From Arsenophonus sp046530735 (lineage in GTDB: Bacteria > Pseudomonadota > Gammaproteobacteria > Enterobacterales > Enterobacteriaceae): a stretch of 64,000 nucleotides of DNA. A program made the position numbers and the translations under genes. The notes below the pieces were generated by a model. The model was given only the letters and a program-made list of their open reading frames with translations. It searched no databases and had not been told where the DNA came from. Shown here one piece after another: positions 43,762-54,085 of this stretch; within the stretch, counting starts at the first letter, position 1; every line of letters begins with the position of its first letter. The stretch covers positions 211,553 to 275,552 of the forward strand of contig JBHEQV010000001.1 in NCBI GenBank assembly GCA_046530735.1, read 5' to 3'.

Positions 43762-44798
43762 AAACTACCTTAGCAAAGGTTATTACTTTGCTCGCAGAGC
43801 AATTTATAACTACATGTTTATATTTTAATTGTTATGGTTTTAAACAATTTCTACAAGCCAGCTAATTCAGTAAATAAAGACCCCCTCCTTCTATAGCATG
43901 AAATCTACTCAGTCATCCTTTTAATTAGCTAATATAACTGTTCACAGTTTGAATATGTAATTCCTTATTAACAACTCTCTGATTGCCAGCCTTATTGGGC
44001 GATGGTAAGTAATTTCATGCTTGCTAGCAAAGCTTTGTATCATTTACCTCTATCTGAAAAATAACTCTTTATCAATAATCGGATTAAGAAAAAGGATAAC
44101 ATGCTCTGCATTAAACTCTTCAAGAATCTAATTGCTCACATAACCCTATTAACCTTGAGCGATTAATAGCACAATTCGTTCTTTTCTATTTTTTTTCTTT
44201 TTTTGCATTTTCCATCTTTCTTATGTGGAATATAACCCTTCCTTTTAAAAGATTCATGGAAAAATATTTCGTCAACTTCAACAATAACCACTTAGTGCAT
44301 TTATGTTGTCTATAGCTACTACTGAAACAAGAAGCAGTGATATCCCATCTAAACGCTGCTTTAAAATCAATGTTTGCTTGTTTTTCTGACTTCCGTAAAT
44401 TTAAGCTAGCAAACTACATCGAAGATAACTAAACCATTTATCCTTCTGATGTAGTTTCGCCAGCAGACTTACAGTAATATTGTTAAACATTTTTCTGTAA
44501 TAGGGAATTTTGCAATGATATCACTGTAATTCTAATAAATGTCCTCAGCAGATAAACATGTTGACTGTAACTCTATAGGTGGGATAGAGTGGAATAAATT
44601 ACTTTAATTCATCAATCAATATCATCCGACAGATTGTTATCTAGGCAACTAATTAGATGCAGATTTATGTTAGTAGAAAGCAAGAAAAAATCTCTTTGAT
44701 CTGTATGACTGTTTGTTTTTTTAATGGAAACTTTCTGTAGATAAAAATTCTTTATACTGTATAGAAAATTTCTATAAACAACCTTTACCAATATAGCC
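43762..44798 (-). mobile_element. Decayed IS1595-family element, full length (copy 3)
   Basis: 1.04 kb between CTTAGCAAAGGTTATT and ACCTTTACCAATATAGCC. Minus frames give VDEIFFHESFKRKGYIP near 44230-44285 and KKDGKCKKRKK, the IS1595 catalytic Asp-Glu block. The LDQKDKWFSYLRCSLLA-type block lies near 44400-44470, and remains of the CPHC zinc ribbon lie near 44570. Flanks TAAAATTA / AGAAATTA agree at 6 of 8. It occupies the position expected for nagD. Confidence 0.7.
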
Positions 44799-45026
44799 AG
44801 AAATTAACATATCTCAGAGTATAAATATACTCTGCTCATGAATATTTATGAAGCAGCGTACCTGTTGCACGTTCATGCGTAGCGTGCTAGGTTCTGGATT
44901 AACTAAGATAGATAAAATAATGAAATAGAAATCAAACTTGCAATTAGGACGTTGATATTTTTGAAAAAAATTTTTAATAGCTGAAAAATTAAATGATTTT
45001 CTATTTCTTATAGAGCAATTTCTTGT
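44799..45026. other. Spacer between IS1595 copy 3 and IS256 M5
   Basis: In the ancestral order this would be nagC/nagD. No NagC (ROK family) or NagD motif could be recognised in the 228 bases. Confidence 0.5.
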
Positions 45027-46411
45027 GAGTTATTAGCAAATTGGTGTATGTTTGTTAGGTTATGTTATACTCTGATGCTTCATAAATCTATTATCCATTC
45101 TTAAATTGGACCCTGTTTACTATCAAGTTAACAGATCAAATCCTCTTAGCCTGTCCAGAGATATTCTGAGAAAACTGTAGCAACTTAAATACTATTTGAA
45201 AATATTGTTTTTTCGAAACACAATTACTTTAGTGCATCAGCTTCATAGGTTCACTCTTTTAAAAGTTGATTCAATTAAATTCGTTGCCTTTATTGACGCC
45301 TAGTGCGTTGACAACGCGCCATAAAATAACAGCATTATTTTCGCTCTTTCTTCAACTTCTTCATCGCTGTAGGAACGGCATACTTATACTGAAACCTTGC
45401 CAATAAAATATCAAGTGAGTTTATTAACTACATCACGGCTCTCTGCTGGGCAAACTTCCGCAGTTCACCCTTAACTTTCGGTTGCATGCCTTTTGGTGAA
45501 TGAAGCAGAACATCAGCTATTTATGCACACAATAACATTACTACTGCGTGCCCTGGAAATATATTTGCAATTGCCATTCCAAAATCAAAAACACTATCTC
45601 CGTAGGAATCCTGGGAGATGCGGTTAAGTTATCTATGCTTACAGGGAACCAAGAAGTTATGCCAGTTTGCTTCTGACTTTTAATAACTCTTTTCGCGCGC
45701 AACATGCTCCATTATGTTCATGCGCAATAACGCCAATAACTAATAGGTAAAGGTGATCAGCTTACTTGATAGAGCGGCATATGACTTTCGCCAAAAAATA
45801 AACGTAATGCATATCGCTAAATCACGCAGGTATCACCAATATCTATGCTCTTCAAGCCATTACTGTTTTAGTCTGACAATGGGTGCTGCAGAGAGAGATC
45901 ATGAGCTTCTCGGTGAGAAGCTCCCTCATGAGTTCATGAGGATCACTGGTATATCCGTAGAACAGAAATAGTAGAACTCTTCGATTCTTTTCACGTTTTA
46001 GATAAGGTGGCGAAATCAGCTGTAAAAGTATATTCGTTGCCGCTACACGTATCCACTTTAATCTTAAGCAGTTTAATCTTAACATTATCAATAGCAATCT
46101 GTATGATTCGCTGGAGAAAATAACCATTACGAATGGCGGATTGAGCGTTTTTGATAAAAAACGTTTCAGCATTTTGTTGAAGTTATGACTTTGATCGGTG
46201 TCTTAACGACAGTGCTATTTATCAGCTTACTAGTAGCATTACGAATTAGTTAATACAAGGGATTAGGAGGTAATATCTGGTTTCACAAATACCTCTATAA
46301 TAGTAGACTTTTATGGCATATTTCTCTGTTGCTGAGATCATCTATGAAAACAATCAGAATAATAGGCCACACCATCTCCGAAATCCTATACAGCAGAAAT
46401 GAACATAACTA
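45027..46411 (-). mobile_element. Decayed IS256-family element, full length (copy M5)
   Basis: GAGTTATTAGCAAATTGG at the left, complement of TAGTTATGTTCATTTC at the right; 1.38 kb. The minus frame at 45852-46172 retains VMVIFSSESYRLLLIMLRLN, equivalent to the RNGYY-R-T-GDVEIKVP block, and PPYLKREKNRRV. It lies directly downstream of nagA, replacing nagC. Confidence 0.8.
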
Positions 46412-46417
46412 GATTTA

Positions 46418-47587
46418 TCAATTTATATGTTCATTAAGTTCTATTTCACAACCATTAACAATGGTTTTTCGAATGATGAAGTCGTGATTAAATACAATAA
46501 GATTTGCAACTTTATCTTTTTCTATGCTCCCAATATTTTTGTCAACACCAATAGCACGAGCTGGATAAAGCGTGGCCATTCGTAATGCTTCATCTAATGG
46601 AATACCTGCATGTTCAACGATATTTTTAACAGCCTTTATCATCGTTAAGGAGGAACCACTTAATGTACCATTTTTATCAACACATAATTCATCACGATGA
46701 TATATGGTTTTACCTGCAAAGGTAAAATAATCCATGCTATTAAAATTAAGTCCAGCAGGCGCTGTAGCATCTGTTACTAGAACTAGTTTATCGCCTTTTA
46801 ATTGTTTACTATTACGAATATTAGCCCAATGAACATGTAATCCATCAGCAATAATTCCTGCATATACATTAGGAGTATTATAAATAGCACCAACTAATCC
46901 AGGAGCACGACTTGAAATAGCAGGCATAGCATTGAAAAGATGAGTTGAAAATTGAATACCTGCCTTAAAACTATTCTGTGCTTCTTCATAAGTTGCATTG
47001 GAATGACCAGCTGAAACAACAATACCAGCATCAACTAATTGATGAATATATTTTTCTATAACTACTTCTGGTGCTAAGGTAATTTTAGCAATTATATCAG
47101 CATTTTTGCATAAATATTTGATCATTTCGGCAGAAGGCTGACGAATATATTTATCATTATGGGCACCTGTTTTAATTGGATTAATGTAAGGTCCTTCAAT
47201 ATGAAGTCCTAATGCCTGATTTTTATATTTAGCCAAATAATCACGCATCGTTTCTATTGCTGTTTTTATCAGAGTATCAGGGCTGGTGATTAATGTAGGT
47301 AGGAAGCTGGTACAACCATTTCGTTCATTTGTCTTTTGCATAATTTCCAGCGTCTTAATTGAGATATCTTCTGGATTATCATTGAATTGTACACCACCGC
47401 AACCATTAACTTGTAAATCAATAAATCCTGGCGCTAGGATCGCATTTTGTAAATCATAAATTTCAATATTCTCAGGTAATTCTGCAAATAGACAAACTTT
47501 TTTTATCTGTTCTTTTTCAATAATAACTGCATGATTGTCCAATCGTTCATAACCTGTATAAATAATGCAATTCGTTAATGCATACAT
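46418..47587 (-). CDS. nagA: N-acetylglucosamine-6-phosphate deacetylase
   Basis: Hydrolyses GlcNAc-6-P to glucosamine-6-P and acetate. 389 aa (E. coli 382). Amidohydrolase fold: LAPGFIDLQVNGCGGVQFND near residues 51-70, metal ligand Glu in GLHIEGPYINP, His in SAGHSNATYEEA, His in FSTHLFNAMPA, and catalytic Asp in LVTDATAPAG. It sits 85 bases after nagB, same strand, so a nagBA operon is likely. The stop is only 7 bases from IS256 M5, so the insertion came close to truncating the gene. Confidence 0.96.
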   Translation of the reverse strand: MYALTNCIIYTGYERLDNHAVIIEKEQIKKVCLFAELPENIEIYDLQNAILAPGFIDLQVNGCGGVQFNDNPEDISIKTLEIMQKTNERNGCTSFLPTLITSPDTLIKTAIETMRDYLAKYKNQALGLHIEGPYINPIKTGAHNDKYIRQPSAEMIKYLCKNADIIAKITLAPEVVIEKYIHQLVDAGIVVSAGHSNATYEEAQNSFKAGIQFSTHLFNAMPAISSRAPGLVGAIYNTPNVYAGIIADGLHVHWANIRNSKQLKGDKLVLVTDATAPAGLNFNSMDYFTFAGKTIYHRDELCVDKNGTLSGSSLTMIKAVKNIVEHAGIPLDEALRMATLYPARAIGVDKNIGSIEKDKVANLIVFNHDFIIRKTIVNGCEIELNEHIN

Positions 47588-47672
47588 GATATTTTACTCT
47601 TATTTTAATTAAAAGTTAGGATAATCTATATAGTTATTTCTATTTAATAGAATTAAATTTTAATATATTAAT

Positions 47673-48479
47673 TTAACTAGCAAATTGATTAATGATGTCA
47701 GATTCTAATTGACAAAAATATTTTAAGGTCTTTACTTTTAGCTCAAGAGTTGCTGATTCATCACAAACTAAAGCTGATTTTTCATGCATTTGTAGACAGC
47801 TAATTGTCCACATATGATTAATCGAGCCTTCTACCGCAGCTTCAACAGCTAATGTTTTATTTGTACCGGTTGCCAAAACTAAAATTTCTTCCGAATCGAG
47901 TAGGGTTCCTACGCCAACAGTAACAGCATATTTAGGTACTTGATCAATATTATCATTAAAAAAACGAGAATTTGCCCGTCTAGTTTCTGGTGTTAGCGTT
48001 TTGATCCTGGTACGAGAAGAAAGAGATGAAGCAGGTTCGTTGAAGGCAATATGGCCATCACTACCAACTCCTCCCATAAATAAATGTATTTTACCATAAA
48101 ACTTAATTTTATCTTCGTAACGTTTACATTCAGCGTCGATATCTTTTGCATTACCATCAAGTAAATTAATATTGTTTTTCGTGATATCAATATGGTTAAA
48201 AAAATTATCATACATGAAAGTATGATAGCTTTGTGGATGATTTTTAGGAATACCGACATATTCATCCATATTAAAACTAACGACATGTTTAAAGCTAATT
48301 TTCCCTGCTTTAAAGAGATTAATTAGCTCATGATAGGTAGCTAGTGATGTTCCGCCTGTCGGTAGTCCTAATAAGAATGGATGTGCAGCCGTTGGATTAA
48401 ATTGATTAATTTTATTTACAATGTAATTGGCGGAAAAAAGACCGACATCTTTTGCTGTTGTTAGAGGAATAAGTCTCAT
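47673..48479 (-). CDS. nagB: Glucosamine-6-phosphate deaminase
   Basis: Converts glucosamine-6-P to fructose-6-P and ammonia, joining amino-sugar use to glycolysis. 268 aa (E. coli 266). Substrate and catalytic motifs: LGLPTGGTSLATYHELI near residues 38-54, FNMDEYVGIP with catalytic Asp near residue 72, and GGVGSDGHIAFNEPASS with the catalytic Asp/His/Glu set near residues 141-148. SRTRIKTLTPETRRAN belongs to the allosteric/lid region. GTGAGG lies ahead of the ATG. It is divergent from nagE, though the gap has grown to 2.4 kb by IS insertion. Confidence 0.97.
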   Translation of the reverse strand: MRLIPLTTAKDVGLFSANYIVNKINQFNPTAAHPFLLGLPTGGTSLATYHELINLFKAGKISFKHVVSFNMDEYVGIPKNHPQSYHTFMYDNFFNHIDITKNNINLLDGNAKDIDAECKRYEDKIKFYGKIHLFMGGVGSDGHIAFNEPASSLSSRTRIKTLTPETRRANSRFFNDNIDQVPKYAVTVGVGTLLDSEEILVLATGTNKTLAVEAAVEGSINHMWTISCLQMHEKSALVCDESATLELKVKTLKYFCQLESDIINQFAS

Positions 48480-48629
48480 TATTTTACCTCACTTAATTTT
48501 ATTTCATATCATCTATATTTTAATGATTTTGTATCATTCTACTATTCTTTGTTATTAATTGAATTTTACAATTAAAATTGCCTATTTATTAATGTTTTAT
48601 CCCCCAGAAGAGTAGTATGGTTTTTTTTA

Positions 48630-48979
48630 AATAATTTAGGTTTAGTTTTAAACTAATCTTTTATAGACTATAGACTGTAGACTGGAATAGAATTTTACTA
48701 CCTAATACTAATGGAGGTAATTGTTTAATTCCGATTATTATATAAGCTATCTCGTCGCACACTGATATTCATAGCAAGGATGGCTAATGAGAGATATAGT
48801 TGGTGGTAAATATTATGATAATGAAACTTAATCGTCAGGCAAATATAATACCTAAAATTAGATCCATTCTTCAGATTCAAGTCAGCAAAAAATCTGCGTC
48901 TAATTTTAGCTAAAACGTTATTAGATGTTCTGAACTTACCGTTACTAAAGAACAAAAACAAGATTATATTGATAATTTT
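48630..48979 (+). mobile_element. IS481-family element, 5' part (terminal repeat and transposase N-terminus)
   Basis: Terminal repeat AATTTAGGTTTAGTTTTAAA near 48635, then plus-strand MKLNRQANIIPKIRSILQIQ near 48815-48880, resembling the IS481 N-terminal helix-turn-helix segment. Split at 48980 by IS1595 copy 4 and continued at 50010. Confidence 0.65.
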
Positions 48980-50009
48980 TACTATGTTGGTAAAAGTTGT
49001 TTCTTTGATCAGAGAACAATTTGTAGCTATGTTGTATTTTAATTGTTATTGTTTTAAACAATTTTCTCGAAGGAGATAATTCTGTACTTAAAGAAATCTA
49101 CACCTTAGAATCTACTTAACCATCCCTTTAATCAGCTAATATAACTATCTATAATTTTTAATATGGAATTCCTTATCAATAACTTTCTGATTATCTTGTC
49201 TTTATTTAGACAATTGTGACTAATTTCATACTATTTGGCAAAATTTAGTATCATTTTCTCTATCTGAGAAAAGATAAACTCTTTATCTATAATCAGATTA
49301 AGAAAAGTGATAACATACTCTGGATTAAACTCTTCAAGAATCTTTCATTGCTTACATAACTATCTTAATTTTGGGCAATATAAGAGCGTAATTCGTTCTT
49401 TTCTTTTTCTTTTCTTTTTTTTTGCGTTCTTTAGCTTTTTTAATGTTGGATATAACGCTTTCCTTTAAAAGATTCAGGGAAAATGTTTTATCGATTTCAA
49501 CAATACCTTTGCTGCATTTATATTGGCTATCGCCGCTGAAACAAGAAAACGATGATACAATATAAACGCTGTTTTCAAATCAATGCCTGTTTATTTTGCT
49601 GACTCCAGTAAAGTCAATTTATTCAACATATATCATAGATAATTAAATCATTTATCCTTGCGATGTGGTTTTGCAAGAGGACTTTTAGTAAAATTGTTAA
49701 ATGTTTTCTGCAATCGGAGATTTTTCAATGATATCAGTGTAACCATTATGAATCTCTCTAATGGATAACATGTTCACTGTAATGGTATGGCAGGATAAAG
49801 CGAAATGAGTTGCTTCAATGCATGAATTGATATTATTCGATAGATTGTTATCTAGGCAACTAATGAAATGTAGATTTATGTTGGTAGAGAGTAAGAAAAA
49901 AACTCTTTGATCTATATGACTGTTTGTTTTTTTATGACAACTTCTGTAGCAGAAATCCTTCATATAATATAAAGGATACTATATACCAATAACTTTTACA
50001 AACATAGCC
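48980..50009 (-). mobile_element. Decayed IS1595-family element, full length (copy 4), nested in IS481
   Basis: Ends CTATGTTGGTAAAAGTTG and AACTTTTACAAACATAGCC; 1.03 kb. Minus frames show DKTFSLNLLKESVISNI-like residues near 49450-49500 and the other IS1595 blocks. Many stops. Confidence 0.7.
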
Positions 50010-50797
50010 TGATGATCACATTCCATGCTTTCCCATCATTTGGTTACGAGATACTATCGCTAGCTTATGGAACATACTTATTTTCTTGGAAAAATGGTTT
50101 TCTTTCTTTTGCTGATCTTCTGCAGTCGTATACTAATTTCTGAACCCAACGTTGTATCTTGATCTGATATGGATTGTTGTTTACGCAAGCGATCATACGG
50201 GTAATTTATCTGAAATGAGATAGAAAATTCTAAAGCTGAAGCATAAAGCGTTTAAAAGCTAGGAATCTGGTTATCTGTACATAGATATAAAATTTCTTCC
50301 GCAAATGTCAAACAAAGCTTCACGTCGTTATCTTTTTGTAGGTATAGATCGCACACTTGATGGATTTTATCCATCTTTAAAAAATTAGATCCTGACTAAT
50401 GCTTGACACTTCTTACGTAATCTTAACCAAGTCGTTTTCATAACTATCCATCGGATACTTACAGACAATGGCAAAAAATTTACAGCGGACTTTTAGTCTA
50501 CAATACGTTCAAGTTACAGGAAAACAGGAATTCACCTGTTTCTGTGTAAAGCTTAGTATAGAATATTGACTTAGCCTAAATGATGCATCCTCCAAACGAA
50601 TGATATGGTCGAGCGATTTAATGGGAGTATAGAATATTGGATCCAAAGCTATGATTTTAATTTTAATGAAGAGCTTGAGATCACTTCTGCATCAATATGT
50701 TTAGATGTACAATCAGTCTTATGTAGATAGCCTTTATTGGAGTCTATAATCTATAAAAGATTGATTTAAAGTTAAACTTGAATTATTAAAAATAATC
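50010..50797 (+). mobile_element. IS481-family element, 3' part with DDE domain and terminal repeat
   Basis: Plus frames read FLPQMSNKASRRYLFVGIDR near 50293-50352 (family YLPQM-DE-SRRYLFVAIDR), then ILTDNGKKFTADF near 50455-50493, and after a shift MVERFNGSIEYW near 50605-50640. The first two follow from sequence in one frame with later stops. The right terminal repeat is the complement of the one at 48635. Together with 48630-48979 it forms one element interrupted by IS1595, lying between nagB and nagE. Confidence 0.75.
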
Positions 50798-50918
50798 TAT
50801 ACTATCTTTAAAGGGGAAGTTAATACTTAATGATAATTTATTCAAAAAAAAATGAATATATATAATATTTAACAATTAAGATCTCAGAAAAGAGGTTATT
50901 CAAGGAAGGAGAAATATA

Positions 50919-52442
50919 GTGAATCTGTTAAATTATTTACAGCGAATAGGTCGTGCTTTGATGGTGCCTGTTGCTGTGCTGCCCGCCGCTGCAATTTTAA
51001 TGGGAATTGGTTATTGGATAGATCCTAACGGCTGGGGAGCTAATAGCACTATTTCCGCTTTATTAATTAAATCAGGTTCGGCAATTATAGATAATATGTC
51101 AATATTATTTGCAATTGGCCTCGCATATGGTTTATCAAAAGATAAAGATGGTTCTGCAGCATTAACCGGTTTTGTAGGTTTTTTAGTGGTAACAACCCTA
51201 TGTTCACCAGCAGCTTATTCTATGATCATGGCTGTTTCTATCGAGCAAGTTCCTGCAGCATTTGGTAAAATTAATAATCAGTTTGTTGGGATATTGGTTG
51301 GTGTGTTGGCTGCTGAACTTTATAATCGCTATAGCAGTGTCGAGTTACCGAAAGCATTCTCGTTCTTTAACGGCCGACGTTTAGTGCCTATATTGACATC
51401 ATTTTTGATGATTCTATTATCTTTTGTTCTGATGTATATTTGGCCATTTATCTATAATGCATTAGTACTATTTGGTGAAAATATTAAAGATTTAGGTTCG
51501 TTAGGCGCTGGTATTTATGCTTTTTTTAATCGTCTATTGATTTCGGTTGGATTACATCATGCATTAAATTCAGTATTTTGGTTTGATGTAGCGGGTATTA
51601 ATGATATTCCTAACTTTTTAGCTGGCGCTAAATCATTAGCTTCAGGTCTAGCCGAAAAAGGTATTACTGGTCGTTATCAAGCTGGATTTTTCCCAATTAT
51701 GATGTTTGGTTTACCTGCTGCGGCATTGGCCATTTATCATTCTGCTCGTCATGAAAATAAAGAAAAGGTTGCTGGTATCATGATGGCAGGTGCTTTTTCC
51801 GCCTTTTTTACTGGCATTACTGAACCGCTTGAATTTTCATTCATGTTTGTGGCACCAGTTCTTTATGTCATTCATGCTCTTTTAACTGGATTTTCTGTTT
51901 ATATTGCGGCTGCAATGCACTGGATCTCTGGTTTTGGTTTTAGTGCTGGTTTAGTTGATATGTTACTGCAGAGCCATAATCCATTAGCAGTTAATTGGTA
52001 TATGTTAATTTTCCTGGGGGTAATTTTCTTTTGTTTATACTATATCATATTTCGTTTTATGATTAATAAATTCAATTTAATGACACCAGGTCGTGAAATA
52101 ATTAACAACTATCAGTCCGTAGATGATTACGACAAAAACATCACCAGTAGTGATAAAAAAAATATTACGAATGAAGCATATCAGTATCTTACTGCAGTGG
52201 GTGGAACAGATAATTTAACAGCAATTGATGCTTGTATTACTCGTTTACGCTTAAGTCTAAAAGACATTAATATTATTAATGATGACTTGATAAAAAAATT
52301 AGGTGCATCAGGTATTATTCGTTTAAATAAAAATAATGTGCAAATTATTGTTGGAACGCGAGCAGAAATAATTGCAGAAGCGATGAAGAAGATTGCTGCA
52401 AGAGAAGTTGCTGCACCATCAAATATTGTTCAGAACAGATAA
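50919..52442 (+). CDS. nagE: PTS N-acetylglucosamine permease, IICB form (no IIA domain)
   Basis: Phosphorylates and imports N-acetylglucosamine. 507 aa: an EIIC membrane domain (about residues 1-385) with FQRIGR-type start LLNYLQRIGRALMVPVAVLP, GLHHALNSVFWFDVAG and GFFPIMMFGLPAAALAIYHS, GITEPLEFSFMFVAPVLYVI; then a linker and an EIIB domain with phospho-acceptor Cys in TAIDACITRLRLSL. E. coli NagE (648 aa) adds a C-terminal EIIA that is absent here, so phosphate must come from a separate EIIA such as Crr (inference). GTG start with AAGGAGG-like GAAGGAGA 6 bases upstream. The product feeds NagA and NagB. Confidence 0.92.
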   Translation: MNLLNYLQRIGRALMVPVAVLPAAAILMGIGYWIDPNGWGANSTISALLIKSGSAIIDNMSILFAIGLAYGLSKDKDGSAALTGFVGFLVVTTLCSPAAYSMIMAVSIEQVPAAFGKINNQFVGILVGVLAAELYNRYSSVELPKAFSFFNGRRLVPILTSFLMILLSFVLMYIWPFIYNALVLFGENIKDLGSLGAGIYAFFNRLLISVGLHHALNSVFWFDVAGINDIPNFLAGAKSLASGLAEKGITGRYQAGFFPIMMFGLPAAALAIYHSARHENKEKVAGIMMAGAFSAFFTGITEPLEFSFMFVAPVLYVIHALLTGFSVYIAAAMHWISGFGFSAGLVDMLLQSHNPLAVNWYMLIFLGVIFFCLYYIIFRFMINKFNLMTPGREIINNYQSVDDYDKNITSSDKKNITNEAYQYLTAVGGTDNLTAIDACITRLRLSLKDINIINDDLIKKLGASGIIRLNKNNVQIIVGTRAEIIAEAMKKIAAREVAAPSNIVQNR

Positions 52443-53182
52443 TTAATAGTCAGCAGTAAACTAAGTAGTAAACTGAAATAAGCATTTATTGGGGTATGAA
52501 TTGGGGTGGGAGACGCACGCGGCGGTTGAGTTTAATGATAAATTTACTTCTTTAATAAGTTAGGTATCAGCGGCACACCTCTGTCTCGGTAATATTATAA
52601 AAATTTTGATACCAATCTTCCTTTCTATATATAGAAGGAAAGAAGATGTTGAAATAATCGTTTATATTGGTATTAATACTGTACTATTAAAGTGGCAGAG
52701 ATGTGAGCGTTTAATTAAAGAAAATACTAATCTAAAATAGATCAGAATCTATTCTAAAATTAGATTTCGATTACTTAATGGTTGAAAGTTAAATCGCCCT
52801 TTAATTGAAGAGAAAACTATCTCTCTTTACTAAAATAGATAGAATTGGTTATTATCTCTGCTGTAATTTACAACTGCTATCCAATAGCATATTTTAATAT
52901 AACTATTTAATTTTAAAGACATTAAGTATATTTTTTATCCAAATTATTACATATTACTTCCTTTCAGTACAACTATATTCATAGAATTATAGCTACTGCA
53001 GGATAAGATAAAATCTCATGATGATATGATGAGAGAAGGCACCCTCCATCGGCAAGAAATTAATGTCTAAAATAGATCTGCTTTTAGAGAGCAAAGATCC
53101 TGCATTTACTTTGGATATAATGATATAGCATCTCAAACTTATCATTATTAAATGGAAAAAGAAGATGTTATTGATGCGAATC
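52443..53182. other. Spacer after nagE
   Basis: About 740 bases. It includes a short GC-rich patch (52500-52530) and a near-palindrome CTTCCTTTCTATATATAGAA near 52617-52640 that could act in nagE termination. E. coli has glnS next; no glutaminyl-tRNA synthetase motif was recognised. Confidence 0.45.
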
Positions 53183-54085
53183 CGCTTATTTAGCAAACAC
53201 CATTGGTAGAAACTAATTATAATGAAGAGAAATTTCCAGCACAGAGATGAGATGAATAAGCAAACAATCATGTAGATCAAAGAAATTCTTTCTCATTTCC
53301 TGCAACATAAACTTTCATCTCATTAGTTGGATCAGTGATAATTTGTTAGATGATCTCGCTTCATGTATTAAAGCAGCTCACTCCATCTCATCCTGTCCAC
53401 ATTGTCATAGTTAACATGGTTTATCCCTTGGAAACATTTATTTTAGGGTTACACAGCGAGATCATTGCAAAATCCCCTAATTCCAAAAAATATTAATAAT
53501 CTTACTAAAAATCTTCTAGCGAAACTAGATCACAAAAATAAATAGTTTAGTTATCTCCGATGTATGTTCAATAGCTTGATTTTACGGGGAGCTCTAGCGA
53601 AACAAACAGGTATTGATTTAAAAACAACGTTTAGATGATGTTCACTTCTTTCTTGTTTCAGCGACACGACACCAACATAAATACACTAAGGTATTATTTG
53701 AAGTTGATGAAATATTTTTTCCTAAATCCTTTAAATGTAAGCGTTACTTTCCACATAGAAAAGGTAGAAAATGCAAAAGAAGGAAAAGATAAAAAGAAAA
53801 AGGAATTTCGGCCTTAATCGCCCGAAAAAATTAACAGAAGTTATATTAGCGATGAAACTCTTAAAAAGTTTAATGCAGAGTGTATATTAGCTGCTTTCTT
53901 GAGACAATTATCAATAAAGAGTGAATCCTTTAATCCGATGGAGCTAATATAGTAGGAAAACTTTACCATGAAGCATAAAATTAGTCACCACCACAAACTA
54001 ATAAGTGTGATAATCAAAAAATTATTAGCAATAAATTCTATATTTAAAATATAAAAGCACACTACGGTGTATGCTACGTTTATCT
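53183..54085 (+). mobile_element. Decayed IS1595-family element (copy 5), 3' truncated
   Basis: The 5' end TTAGCAAACACCATTGG resembles the family terminus. SCPHCHS zinc ribbon is readable near 53392-53413. Plus frame 53635-53817 ends FHIEKVENAKEGKDKKKKEF and is preceded by ILFPKSFKCK-like residues, the catalytic block. It abuts IS256 M6. Confidence 0.65.

Noticed and set aside
44799..45026. nagC or nagD remnant
   Set aside because: Expected from gene order, but no ROK or HAD motif could be found in the short spacer.
52443..53182. glnS remnant
   Set aside because: The E. coli neighbour of nagE, but no HIGH/KMSKS-type motif is visible. An essential gene is likely elsewhere.
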